Below, one piece after another: positions 11,177 through 21,466 of a DNA stretch of 64,000 nucleotides. How positions within the stretch are numbered: position 1 is the first letter of the stretch; each line of letters starts with the position of its first letter. Source of the DNA: Oopsacas minuta (taxonomy: Eukaryota; Porifera; Hexactinellida; Lyssacinosida; Leucopsacidae); NCBI GenBank assembly GCA_024704765.1, contig JAKMXF010000088.1, positions 186,001 through 250,000 of the forward strand, in the 5' to 3' direction. The position numbers and the translations under genes are program-made. The notes under the pieces were generated by a model. It had not been told where the DNA came from. It made no database searches and was given only the letters and a program-made list of their open reading frames with translations.

Positions 11177-13259
11177 CGATAGCTAGATTAGGTTTCTTAA
11201 TAGTTAGAGTAATCAAATAAAGAGAAATTACAGTATGCCGACAGCATAGTATATTCATCATGAGTACACTATGCTCACAGTCGTAAGTGATAACGGGAAT
11301 TGCAGGGCAGTAGCCACTGGTCAGGTTGGTCAGGTTATCAAGTAAATGTTAATTAGATGATAACCTGACCAACCTGACTGAGTGGTCAGTTTAACCTAAC
11401 CAGGTCGGGTTTCATCTAATTGTGAATTACCAGTATTTAACCAGTTTACATGAGCCAAGCATAGTAATGTAGTAGGCTCTTAGTTAACAAGCCTTTTCTT
11501 TTATTTCTTTGCGAAATACGTATGATTATATTCCGACTTACTATTGACCTGATCTCAACACATAACTACTATCTGAGATCGATTTAGATCCTTCTTGGCG
11601 TTTTGTTAGGTTCGTACTATATCTAGCCTGGTCTAACCGGACCACTTTTATTTTGGTGGCTACGGCCCTGAATTGTAATCGGTGCAGGGCTTAATTACAT
11701 TACAGATTCATCATGGTTATTTGTAGTAATTTTGAGCAAGAAGATTTCAAAGATTGATACAAAATAAACGATATTACAAGGGCAAAAGCAAGTGTTTGGT
11801 ACTCGTTTTTTATACATAGCATTCAGTCAACCTTTGAGAATGTTCCTAAAGATGTTTTTACGGAAATTATGAATATCCTAAAATGAATTGACCATGAGTC
11901 GGGGAGGCTTATATTATTTTCGGAATCCGATTTACTATATTACTGATGTATTCGCGTTTATTGGCATTTGTATTGCATGAAAGTGATAGATATTTGTCTA
12001 CGTGACTAAGAGACTTGTTTCAGCTGGAGTCTCGAGTCCTTCTACATTCCACAAAGGAAAAAAGGTGTGAAATATGCGACATAGTGACGTAAGATGATAA
12101 AAAGGTATGTAACGTCAATATATATATATATATCTTAGACACTAGATTATTTTTCGATGTAATAATGAAACATCTATTTGGGAAAAAATCAGAGAAACAA
12201 AAATTTTTCGGAATTTTTTCGAAAAACATTTAAGGTATCGATGGCGCACCAAATGTAAATATGTGAGATTTTTGAAAATTCTTTGAAAATAATGTATGAG
12301 GAGATAATTTTTCACAGATTTACAAAAAATCAACGATGTTTTTGAAAAATCTCAACTTTTCTCGAAAATTCTTAAAGCCAAGCCCATTCAAACACCGTTT
12401 TAATGCTAAGTCATCATATATATTTACAATTCTGATCAGGGTTGATTGATTTAATAATTTAAATATTCATATATTATTATCGTATTTACCGTGATGGCGT
12501 TCAATATACAAAAATTTAATTATTCAATTGGGCTATTCTTAACACTTTCTGGAAATCATAGAATTGAATTCCAAACTTTACTAAATACAATGCAAATACG
12601 AAAAGAGACACATCGTATATGTATATAACAACAACAGTAGTAAAAATTGATAATTATTAGTATTTTCGATTCATGGCATGAAGGAAACAAGACCCTATAT
12701 GGATATTTTCAACATTTGGATACATACATTCCAATATAAGGAATAGACTTGGAATCGAGGATGTGGCAAAACTAGCGTTTATCTACAGAATGCTCAATTT
12801 ACATGTATCTAAATATAACTCCGATGATATATAAACATTATTAAATTTTCATATTCATACTGAGTTAAGATTTCGCAAAAATAAACTATTAAACCATCTG
12901 ATTCTCAGTATATTTGATGTATTAGTCAAAAGATCTGATAAATATTACAAAAACACAATAAAATCAAAAAAATTTGATTTTTTGATTTTGTTAAAAAACA
13001 AATCATGATTTTTATCAACCCTTATTTAATTTATTTCTAATGACATTTTGGTATTCCACCAACGCTATACTTTCGAATAATAACAAGTTTTTCCCTAGCT
13101 ATACAGAAAGTCAATCAAATAAACGATTGAAGTGGACACGTTCTGATAATTTTGATTTGCTGCTATATTCGTCTTCGTCCCCAAAGCCCTTAGCCGTAAG
13201 TAAATGTTTCGCCGCTGAATACACTCAGTTTAGTTTTCGAAGATATTTAGCATATTGCT
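11177..13259. other. Gene-free stretch
   Basis: No gene is recognised. It holds the strong hairpin at 11320-11378, a transposon-end-like GGCTACGGCCCTG near 11660, an AT dinucleotide run near 12119, and very AT-rich sequence from 12400 to 13000. Short ORFs here show no family resemblance. Confidence 0.45.
11320..11378. repeat. 21-bp perfect inverted repeat (hairpin)
   Basis: The 21 bases at 11320-11340 are the exact reverse complement of 11358-11378, leaving a 17-base loop. Each arm itself contains a TCAGGT direct repeat. CCACT outside the left arm is echoed by AGTGG outside the right arm. It looks like a small foldback element or transposon remnant. Confidence 0.8.
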
Positions 13260-13275
13260 ACAGTAGCCACACTGT

Positions 13276-13587
13276 CTAGCGTCACATAATACAATTAGTA
13301 TGTATGTGGCATAAATGGCATGAGAGTTAGAATACCGAGCAGAGTATGTATTATATTATATAATCAAGGTAAGTCAATTTTGTGAATATATTAAATTAGT
13401 TAGTATAGATTCATAGATTCATAGATTCATAGATTCATAGATTCATAGATTCATAGATTCATAGATTCATAGATTCATAGATTCATAGATTCATAGATTC
13501 ATAGATGCATAGATTCATAGATGCATAGATTCATAGATGCATAGATTCATAGATGCATAGATTCATTTTTAGAACTCCCACAATAGT
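13276..13587 (+). repeat. Left arm of inverted repeat pair
   Basis: This arm matches 18142-18390 in reverse complement at near identity outside the tandem repeat. It runs from CACATAATACAATTAG through a unique segment of about 115 bp, a 10-bp tandem array, and on to AGAACTCCCACAATAG. The start codon and first codons of the sulfotransferase ORF lie inside the arm. Confidence 0.85.
13405..13565 (+). repeat. 10-bp tandem repeat (ATAGATTCAT)n
   Basis: About 16 uninterrupted copies of a 10-bp unit. The last several alternate with the variant ATAGATGCAT, which creates in-frame ATG codons. The same array appears inverted, with about ten copies, at 18165-18262. It is a minisatellite inside a transposon arm and has no spacers, so it is not a CRISPR array. 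Confidence 0.95.
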
Positions 13588-14872
13588 GGTAAAGAGAAGT
13601 ACTACAAAGTATTCAATAGTGATCATAATCGCTTTGTTATTACTCATGGGGTTGATATATGAGTTCACGAAAACAGAATCCCTGGAGAATGAGGTGGATA
13701 ATACAATTCCTAAACTATCATGGATTGATTACAGAAATTTGGGGAACCCAGAGATAGAATCACAGCATATTCCTACTTATACCACTCCAGTAAATATGAA
13801 GGAAGGAGTTAATCCTGAGATTCATGATACATCATGGATTGATTACAGAAATAATTGGAACGGAACAATATTGATAAAATCTGATTCTACTAAACTAATA
13901 CTCACAGATCAATACAGAGAGGCAATGAGGAGGAAGGGAGCACACCCTTTGACACAATTGTATCCTCAGTTATTGGATCATACAAACACTGTCAGAAACA
14001 ATTGTTTGAAAGTTCCTGGCGCTTTTAGTAACGAAATAACAACCTCCAGTGGAGTATATATATACTTCAATGACGATTATGAAGTAGTGAATTGTGCGAT
14101 TCCAAAAGTCTCTTCTACCATGTGGGGTATAGAGTTTGCGCGTATGATAAACTCCCCTATAACATTACCCAAAGAAACACGAGATAAATTTCGTTTAACC
14201 AATGTATTCACCCAGTATTCGAAAACAGCACGTTGCATGCAAACATATACTAAATTCTTCATTTACAGACATCCATTCGAACGTTTAGTCTCAGCTTATT
14301 ATGATAAATTTACATTGGCCTCGCAAGTGTGGTACGTAGGAAAGTTCGGTAGGGATATTATTACTGTGAATTATCTGAATGATAACACTCAAGGATCTAA
14401 ATATTCAGAGTTATCACTTGAAACAAAAACAAAAATTTCCAACCAGCAAAACCGTCTCAAATTACCTCATGGGAAGTACAACATAACTTTCTTAGAATTC
14501 GTTACATATATCGCTAGCTTTTTAGATAAGAATGCTGTGCAAGACCTGGATTTACATTGGAGGCCAATTTCTTTACAATGTAATCCTTGTGCAGTAGATT
14601 ATGACATCGTTATTGATCACGAATTCGTCGTTGAAGAATCACAAATATTAGCTGATTATCTCCAGAAAAACAAAAAATCAAACCCTCCCATTAATTTTGT
14701 AAAAGAGCAAAGAAGGGCAACACGTGATAAGTGTAATCAGATCTTCCGTGATATTCCACAGAATCTCCGTGAGAAACTGCATAAGATTTATTTAACTGAT
14801 TTCATCCTATTCGGTTATAATTACAATGGAGATAGTCACGACTATGCTTGTGATGAGAATATTGCTAAATAA
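13553..14872 (+). CDS. Carbohydrate sulfotransferase (HNK-1/chondroitin ST family), type II membrane protein
   Basis: A single-exon 439-residue protein that should transfer sulfate from PAPS to a sugar in the Golgi lumen. Residues about 22-38 form one hydrophobic anchor after a short basic cytosolic tail, the type II layout of Golgi transferases. The 5'-phosphosulfate-binding loop is C181-A-I-P-K-V-S-S-T-M-W. The 3'-phosphate-binding motif is R239-H-P-F-E-R-L-V-S-A-Y. Both are the hallmark of the Sulfotransfer_2 (CHST8-14-like) group, and the length is typical. Two short W-I-D-Y-R-N repeats lie in the stem region. The ATG at 13553 is the last in-frame start in the tandem repeat; stops in the repeat block any earlier start. 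The N-terminus is therefore built from transposon-arm sequence. Acceptor sugar is unknown. Confidence 0.88.
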   Translation: MHRFIFRTPTIVVKRSTTKYSIVIIIALLLLMGLIYEFTKTESLENEVDNTIPKLSWIDYRNLGNPEIESQHIPTYTTPVNMKEGVNPEIHDTSWIDYRNNWNGTILIKSDSTKLILTDQYREAMRRKGAHPLTQLYPQLLDHTNTVRNNCLKVPGAFSNEITTSSGVYIYFNDDYEVVNCAIPKVSSTMWGIEFARMINSPITLPKETRDKFRLTNVFTQYSKTARCMQTYTKFFIYRHPFERLVSAYYDKFTLASQVWYVGKFGRDIITVNYLNDNTQGSKYSELSLETKTKISNQQNRLKLPHGKYNITFLEFVTYIASFLDKNAVQDLDLHWRPISLQCNPCAVDYDIVIDHEFVVEESQILADYLQKNKKSNPPINFVKEQRRATRDKCNQIFRDIPQNLREKLHKIYLTDFILFGYNYNGDSHDYACDENIAK

Positions 14873-16146
14873 CTCATCATGATATATAATCTATGTTATT
14901 TTGTATCTTTTTGACATACATGTTTGTATATAAGTATTATTTGAGTACAGTCACTGTCAACTCTGCTTACCACCGAGTAATCGAGTGAACAATCAACGAC
15001 TCAATCAAGATGAAATTGCTCATGATCTGATCAAATTCTGATAAGCTAGGTAGAAGTCAAAAAAGTTCATTAAATTGGGATACATAATTAGTGCTTAAGT
15101 GATGCTGTTCTTTTTCTATATACAGTAAAACTCGGTAAAAATAGATGTACTTGTTTCTAACTAATGATTCGGATAATAAATATGTTTACGGCTAAGACGT
15201 ACTAAATATTTCTTCCCAAAAGAACAAAATGTATTGAATCATACTCGGATACGACGTACTCACTGATAAGTACAGTATATACCATACATAATACTATACT
15301 TTTATTAATTATTTGTATACTATGTACGTAGAATCATATTGATACTGACAACCTGGGTTAATACGTATTTTCTTTGCTCCCAAGCGAATGTATCTCAACG
15401 GGGAAGCCGCATTTGTCATAATATTATGTTGTCATTTGTCAGAATGGTATATTGAGAATGTTATCACTTGTCATAATTAACAAATAACAAATGGGCTATG
15501 CGCTCAAATTGAGTGGATATTTTTAATGAGAATATTATTATTGAATCTTTTATCTCAATATAAGATAATTATTAGTAATGAAACATAAGAATGGATACAG
15601 GAATTATTGACGAATGCTTGGATGTTGCCAATAGTAGGCTGATTGACTGAACAAATTTCCATCTCGTAACATATTTTTGTAGATTAATCTGTATTCATCA
15701 ATTTTTAGATCATTCTTTTTTTCTTGGCCCACTTGTTTATTTCCCTAGACGTAACCGATCAATATCATTGTCGATATCCTGAATAATTTCATTTAAAGTG
15801 GAAATTTGTGGCTAAATTCCGATCAAAAATGGATCATTCGTAAGATATTATTCGGTTTGACTAGTGTTTTGCAATATTTAATTATCATTTCAGCATTCTG
15901 TACAGAGAGTATTTGTACAAAAATACTCAAATGATCAGAGAAGAATATCACCCCCATATATTCACCAGATATGACAGTATATTTGTGATATCTTGTCGCA
16001 GATAATGTATCTGAAAATCGGCATCGGTTAGCCGAATTGTTGGTTCTATTGTTCTAGCCCGATACATCGAAGATTCGCATACTCTAAAGGAGATATCATG
16101 TGCAGAAGGATCCGTTCGAGTTGAATAATCGAAAACTGTTCTTAAA
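14873..16146. other. Non-coding interior of the composite element
   Basis: No gene is visible. At about 15123-15276, TACAGTAAAACTCGG and ...AAGTACAGTATA bound a stretch related to the pogo-like MITE at 41092-41243, but it is worn. Confidence 0.4.
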
Positions 16147-17721
16147 TTGGTTTGGGTACTTTTTACACTTGGTTTTGAGCTCAAATACTTAAGCAATACA
16201 CGTAATCATAATCAATTACGAAATTTAGCCATAATGTGTGATAGATATCAAATTAGCGATCGGGCAGCGGCAGCTATAGCTAACGCAGTACTGCAGGATT
16301 ACGGTATTATCACACAGGAAGAAGATAGTCAAATTATTGATAGAAACAAACTCCGTAGATCTAGATTCTCTGTGAGAAAGGAATTGGCTAATGAGGCTCA
16401 CGAAACTATCAATGATATATCTGCAATATATTTTGATGGCCGTAAAGATCAAACTCGAGTACTGGTAGAAAGAGAAGATGGACATTTGCATCAGGATACT
16501 GCAAATGAAGAACATTATACTGTCTTATCTGAACCGGGGAATCAGTATGTTGCCCATATAACACCAAGTTCTGGTAAAGCCAAAGATATAGCAAAGGAAT
16601 TGACTGATCTTTGCAGGGAGCGTAATTCAAATTTAATGGCGGTTGGAGCTGATGGAGCTCGTGTTAACACTGGAATCTACAATGGGTGTATTAGATTACT
16701 TGAACTAGAGTTCACAAAACCACTCCACTGGTTTATTTGCCAATTACATGGTAATGAACTTCCATTGAGGCATCTCTTTCAAATAATAGATGGAAAAACC
16801 AGTGGACCCAATTCTTTTAAAGGAGTAATTGGTAAAGAACTTAATTGTGATTTTACTTGCAAACCAATTGCAGCGTATCATCATTTATGCGGTAAAACTC
16901 AACTTATTGATTGCGATAGTCTCAAGAATTTAAATAAAGATCAGAAATATCTATATAATATCTGCCATGCAGTTCAGACTGGTATTTGCTCATCTGAACT
17001 GGCATCGATGCAACCTGGTCCTTTACATCATGCTAGATGGACAACACTGGCCAACAGATTACTTAGGTCGTACATTTCTACGATACATCCCACACCTGAA
17101 TTATCCCGACTTGTCAATTTTATTGTCAATTATTATGCACCAGTTTGGTTTAGAATCAAGAGTAACCCGATTTGCACAGATGGACCTAAAAATATGTTTT
17201 TTGCGATATCTTTGCTACGAGATCTACCGGAGTCTGACCAAGAAGTAATTTGCGATGTGATACAGAGAAACTCATATTTTTGTCATCCAGAAAATCTCCT
17301 GTTATCGATGCTTGCAGATAATGATGAACAAATTAGACAAAAGGCAGTGAAGACTATTTTAGATATCCGAATTAACAGTTCATCATTTAGACCGATTGAA
17401 ATTCGCCCATTTAATCTTCCTTCAATTAGGTTCACTGCTGAAACATATGTGGATATGATTGATTGGGAAACCTCTTTTATCACAGAACCGCCTTTTACAA
17501 GATACCTCTCAAAAGAAGTACTAATTAATTGTGTACGTACTCCACTAGAAATTCCAGCATATCCATGTCATACACAAGCTGTTGAAAGAACTATTCAATT
17601 AGTCACTAAAAGTTCGTGTTCAGTAACAGGAGAAGATGCGAGACATGGATTAATTCTTTCAACCCTAACATCAAGAGAAAAAATGCCCGCATTTGAGTCA
17701 AAGAAAGATTATGCATGTTAA
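16147..17721 (+). CDS. Transposase-like protein of a widespread metazoan repeat family
   Basis: A 524-residue ORF without internal stops. The conserved part begins at residue about 20 and contains S-D-R-A-A-A-A-I-A (residues 37-45), Y-F-D-G-R-K-D, G-A-D-G-A-R, H-W-F-I-C-Q-L-H-G-N-E-L-P-L-R-H-L-F and H-A-R-W-T-T-L-A-N-R. I recognise this as a family repeated in cnidarian, arthropod and sponge genomes, probably RNase H-like; the superfamily is not certain. The acidic residues in Y-F-D-G and A-D-G could be catalytic. A DNA-binding N-terminus may be missing, because the reading begins mid-domain after sequence with no obvious start. The ATG at 16234 is an alternative start. It sits on the strand opposite to the FLYWCH/MULE remnant, so it is probably a separate insertion. 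Confidence 0.65.
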   Translation: MVWVLFTLGFELKYLSNTRNHNQLRNLAIMCDRYQISDRAAAAIANAVLQDYGIITQEEDSQIIDRNKLRRSRFSVRKELANEAHETINDISAIYFDGRKDQTRVLVEREDGHLHQDTANEEHYTVLSEPGNQYVAHITPSSGKAKDIAKELTDLCRERNSNLMAVGADGARVNTGIYNGCIRLLELEFTKPLHWFICQLHGNELPLRHLFQIIDGKTSGPNSFKGVIGKELNCDFTCKPIAAYHHLCGKTQLIDCDSLKNLNKDQKYLYNICHAVQTGICSSELASMQPGPLHHARWTTLANRLLRSYISTIHPTPELSRLVNFIVNYYAPVWFRIKSNPICTDGPKNMFFAISLLRDLPESDQEVICDVIQRNSYFCHPENLLLSMLADNDEQIRQKAVKTILDIRINSSSFRPIEIRPFNLPSIRFTAETYVDMIDWETSFITEPPFTRYLSKEVLINCVRTPLEIPAYPCHTQAVERTIQLVTKSSCSVTGEDARHGLILSTLTSREKMPAFESKKDYAC

Positions 17722-18141
17722 ATATACTTGATATAACATAATTGAATCATATACCACGATAGATAAAAAAGCTATAATTTTCAAATAATCGGAAAAAAAG
17801 GGGGGTGGGTAATAATATTAGGGTATGATAGAATATGCAAAAAAAATATTGATAACTTGAGTATCCTTGGACATAGAAATTCGATTAATACACCATTCAA
17901 TAGCAAATATGCGACTTAGTATTACCAAATAATATATATAAAGGGGCTAAGTCAAAGGAATTTGAAAATTCGGACAATATAAAATCAATTTTGCGAAAGT
18001 GACACAGCAAAAATATAAAACCGCAAGGGTCAAATCGAAATATTTTTCAAATTTAAGTCTCGCATTTTCCTAGAAAATGGTAAAGGCAACTTTTCCCTTA
18101 GGTAGAAGTTGAACCGATGATTTATACTTTTCTCGATCCGG

Positions 18142-18390
18142 CCTATTGTGGGAGTTCTAAAAATGAATCTATGCATCTATGAATCTATGAATCTATGAAT
18201 CTATGAATCTATGAATCTATGAATCTATGAATCTATGAATCTATGAATCTATGAATCTATACTAACTAATTTAATATATTCACAAAATTGACTTACCTTG
18301 ATTATATAATATAATACATACTCTGCTCGGTATTCTAACTCTCATGCCATTTATGCCACATACATACTAATTGTAATATGTGGCGGTGCT
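18142..18390 (-). repeat. Right arm of inverted repeat pair
   Basis: Reverse complement of 13276-13587, with a shorter tandem array of about ten units. The inner edge is CCTATTGTGGGAGTTCT and the outer edge is ATTGTAATATGTGGCGG. The high identity of the two arms implies recent insertion or ongoing conversion. Confidence 0.85.
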
Positions 18391-18392
18391 AG

Positions 18393-18412
18393 AATATCTT
18401 GTCGAAGATATT
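18393..18412. repeat. Perfect 8-bp palindrome arms around GTCG
   Basis: AATATCTT and AAGATATT flank the loop GTCG immediately outside the right arm. It may be a transposase-binding or subterminal element. Confidence 0.6.
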
Positions 18413-18783
18413 TTCCAGAAGTTATTCTTAATTAATTGTACACTAAAATAGTGATAAAATTTTTAGCAGTTTAAGTTTATTGTAGAAAATTGAAAAAGAT
18501 GAAAATACAATAAAATGCAATATTAGTAGGTTAAATTATACGCTATACTACGAAGATATTCTAGATATGGTATATATATATTCGTCTACCAACTTCTCTA
18601 AACGTCTATTAAGTTGAACGTACTTCTTAGATTTCGGCAGTTCATGTCCACATCTAACTTTAGAAGATTTGATTGTACATTACTTCTGTTTTATTTTTAG
18701 CTATACAAAAGATTAGAGGAATTATCACCGTCTCAGTTAATAACGCATGGACAGTGTATAATTGGTATCCAAGTGGTGCGGAT

Positions 18784-19390
18784 TCAAACGTACCATCGCA
18801 AAACCAATTTTGGGTATCGAGCTAGCATTCTGATGTTTTCTTCTGTTCCGAGGATAATTAGATCGATCTCTGGATTGTTGGAGATTAAAAATTGTTGGCC
18901 CCTTGTTGTATGTATAGATTCGTAAAAATCTATATCTGAAAGTTTCCTCTTGCGTCGTACAATTTTAGACAAGCATTCTTTAGTGGGAAGTTTTACTGCT
19001 GCAACAATTGAGATTGAGTTGTTGCATTCTGGATTACCGAAGAAGTAACTTCAGTTAGTGTAGATCGTAATTTGATCGCTTCTATAGTTTTAACTGCCTC
19101 AACAGATGCGAAATCGGGTTGATGATTGTAGTTTAGAGGTGACTTTTTCACAAATCCGTTATTCTATAAGTTATCATACGACTATTGCGTAAACCTCTCT
19201 TCTCGCAACGCCAATAAGTTGAATGATCAGAATCTTTATCTTTGATATATATGTAATCATTATATATCAGCTTCTTTCCTCCGAAAATTGTTGATGTCAA
19301 TTCCATTTTATCGATAATAGTAAGTATTCGATATTGCCAGTATTTATAGAGATTATACTGGTAGAATGTGTATAAACACCTACCATTCAT
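18784..19390 (-). pseudogene. FLYWCH-type MULE transposase, N-terminal fragment
   Basis: Read on minus, 19390-19148 carries a FLYWCH zinc-finger pattern: G-G-K-K-L-I-Y-N-D-Y-I-Y, then S-T-Y-W-R-C-E-K-R-G. Then, one frame over, comes H-N-H-Q-P-D-F-A-S-V-E-A (about 19110). After further shifts 18972-18784 gives I-D-L-I-I-L-G-T-E-E-N-I-R-M-L, the start of the MULE transposase region. At least two frameshifts are needed and the catalytic core is absent. Its position just inside the right terminal repeat supports a Mutator-like origin for the surrounding element. Confidence 0.7.
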
Positions 19391-19494
19391 TACATTATTT
19401 ATTTCATGAATATAATTAGTTCCATATGATTAATTTGTTATCTTTCAGTAAGATGTCCGGACACGATATGTGGCGCTAGATAGTGTGCCTATTG

Positions 19495-20019
19495 TGGTTA
19501 TGAGCACGATTTTACGCATTATATATCTCAGTCACCTCTTGGTTTATAGAAATGAAATCTCGTATGGAATATTATCTCTTGAGGGGCTTTTCTCATAATT
19601 CATAATCAATCTCGATCACACCTATTCTCCACACAATGACATTTGTAATACAAAATCTCCACAGGGAATCTTTATTTGTTATTTGACGATTATTTTCTTA
19701 TTGACCATATCAAAATGTAATACTATTGCTTAAATATTTTTTTCCTCAATTTCATCCTTATGTTATTGTCATGATTCAGATTTTGCACAAGAATTGATAT
19801 AATATACAAAATAGATTCGAAGCAATATATACATAGCCCACTATCCATAATAAAGCCTCACAACTTCCTATGGAAATTGAACCAGAGATGAATAGGTCGA
19901 CCGAAGTATTTGTATATGCTTTCTATATTGCAAAAACGACTCACTCTTGCCCGAATAAATGTATAGGAGTAGAACAACAATCAATCAAGCATAATATGTT
20001 ACAAAATTTAGTATTATAA
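19495..20019. other. Gene-free stretch
   Basis: No gene or clear repeat is visible. AT-rich. Confidence 0.4.
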
Positions 20020-20820
20020 ATGTGTCAAAAAGTAAACATTTGTCATTCCTTGATGCCTTGTAAAAAGTTATATACAAATGTATATTTCATATGAAAGTTA
20101 ATATATGGAATGATCTAAAGATACTTCTAAGCAAAATATCAAAATTTGTATTAATAAAGTTGACTCGTTCCTGAGTTACAGTAGAGGCCACTGATGACAG
20201 TTTTAGGAAAAGCCAATTATGACTCGATAGTCGCTACAATTAATGTCTAATCAGTATTGCCAATTTATAGTATATACCGGAATTCCCATACCCTTGTAAT
20301 GAATACATTTTGCTACGATATATCTGAAGATTATTGTGCAATCTTGAAAAGAACCATATATGGGCATATTCATGATGATTACATCAATTTTAACAATTAT
20401 CGAGTTAAATTGGTTATCCATTAAATGTATCGCCTAGTTTAAACTTATATCTGTATGTCAGAATATTTATATTTATTACTACCTAAATTGGAAAAAAAAG
20501 CTCAAATTGGGCTGTAAAACAGCAAAAATCAGGTGTAAAAGCTCAAAATATGTAAAGGGCTAAACTGTTGGATATTCGGAAAATTGTAGTTGTTAAACAC
20601 TTTACTGCATTTCCACCATCCTGGTCATCCATGGTCACTACTGTAACTCAAGAACGAGCCAACTGTATTATTACAAATTTGTCTTTAGATAATTAAGATA
20701 TTAACTTTGTTGAAATGAAAGATGCAATATTTAACGTTCAAACAAAGCATCATAGAATGACATAATTAACCAAATAAAGGCTAACTAGACAAATATTTTG
20801 ACACATTCCTGAATTTTTAG
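20020..20820. mobile_element. Foldback element with long terminal inverted repeats
   Basis: The left arm (about 20020-20205) and right arm (about 20625-20820) are inverted copies. AATGTGTCAAAA on the left answers TTTTGACACATT on the right, and GACTCGTTCCTGAGTTACAG answers CTGTAACTCAAGAACGAGCC. Arms are about 180 bp and clearly diverged. No coding sequence lies between them, so this is a non-autonomous MITE or foldback element. Confidence 0.75.
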
Positions 20821-21466
20821 CATACAAAGTTCGATAATTAGTTGTTCTTCAAATATACACTACAATAATTCGGGTAAAAATGTCCCGTTTTTGCAAAATA
20901 TAGAACCTATACAAATACTTCAGTCGTCCTCCGCATTCCTAGCTCAAAATCCATAAGTAACTCATGTATAGTGAGCTATGATATAGCGAATATGCTGTAT
21001 CCGATGTTAACAATAGGATTTAATCTTATGACTAGATTATTGTTGTTTATATGAATGACGCAAAATCAAATTCTTAAATCATTGAAACAATTATTTTCAA
21101 AAATAAATGTGTCAATGATCTAAGATTTTGAGATATTAAAATCATTATTCGACAGCCGATTTACCTCTATTGAGTATTGAGGAGGACTGGGCCTAACTAC
21201 TCCACTGAGGTTTTATATAAGCTGTTTGTTTGCAATAGATTTGGCCATAACATTAAAAGTTCTTAAGTTAATGGTGAATATTGGCAAAATTGTGTCATTC
21301 ATGTTGACTTTATGTATGTATATAGAAATAACAAGCAATTTATGAATGAAGAAAAGTACACACATATTCATGTCTCAAAAATATTTTACAAATTTACATT
21401 TTGCAATTACAACAAAATCGACAACAATAAATAAACTGAATAATTAAAGAGTAAAATGTGTGAAAT
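20821..21466. other. Gene-free stretch downstream of PARP gene
   Basis: No gene is visible. This is the 3' side of the minus-strand PARP gene; AATAAA strings near 21429 (minus-strand reading not checked in detail) cannot be assigned with confidence. Confidence 0.35.

Larger units (their letters stand above)
17722..18783. other. Non-coding stretch holding the right inverted arm
   Basis: Contains the right arm (18142-18390), a perfect 8+8 palindrome at 18393-18412 and several scattered AGATATTCTAG-like strings. No gene is visible. Confidence 0.5.
13260..19494. mobile_element. MULE-like composite element carrying a sulfotransferase gene
   Basis: The left end near 13260-13289 contains CACACTGTCTAGCGTCACAT. 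The right end near 19466-19494, read on the minus strand, contains CACACTATCTAGCGCCACAT. Similarity continues outward through ACAgTAG versus ACAaTAG. A FLYWCH/MULE transposase fragment (18784-19390, minus) begins just inside the right end, as expected for a Mutator-like element. The rest of that transposase is missing. The interior holds a carbohydrate sulfotransferase gene, a different transposase-like ORF, and two inverted arms with a tandem repeat. No clean target-site duplication was found, so the outer limits are approximate. Nested insertions rather than one capture event remain possible. Confidence 0.5.

Noticed and set aside
13040-13279. 79-residue ORF before the composite element
   Set aside because: It runs into the element's left terminal repeat and has no family resemblance.
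13405-13565. Regular short repeats that could suggest a CRISPR array
   Set aside because: The 10-bp units abut directly with no spacers, and the sequence is eukaryotic. It is a minisatellite in a transposon arm.
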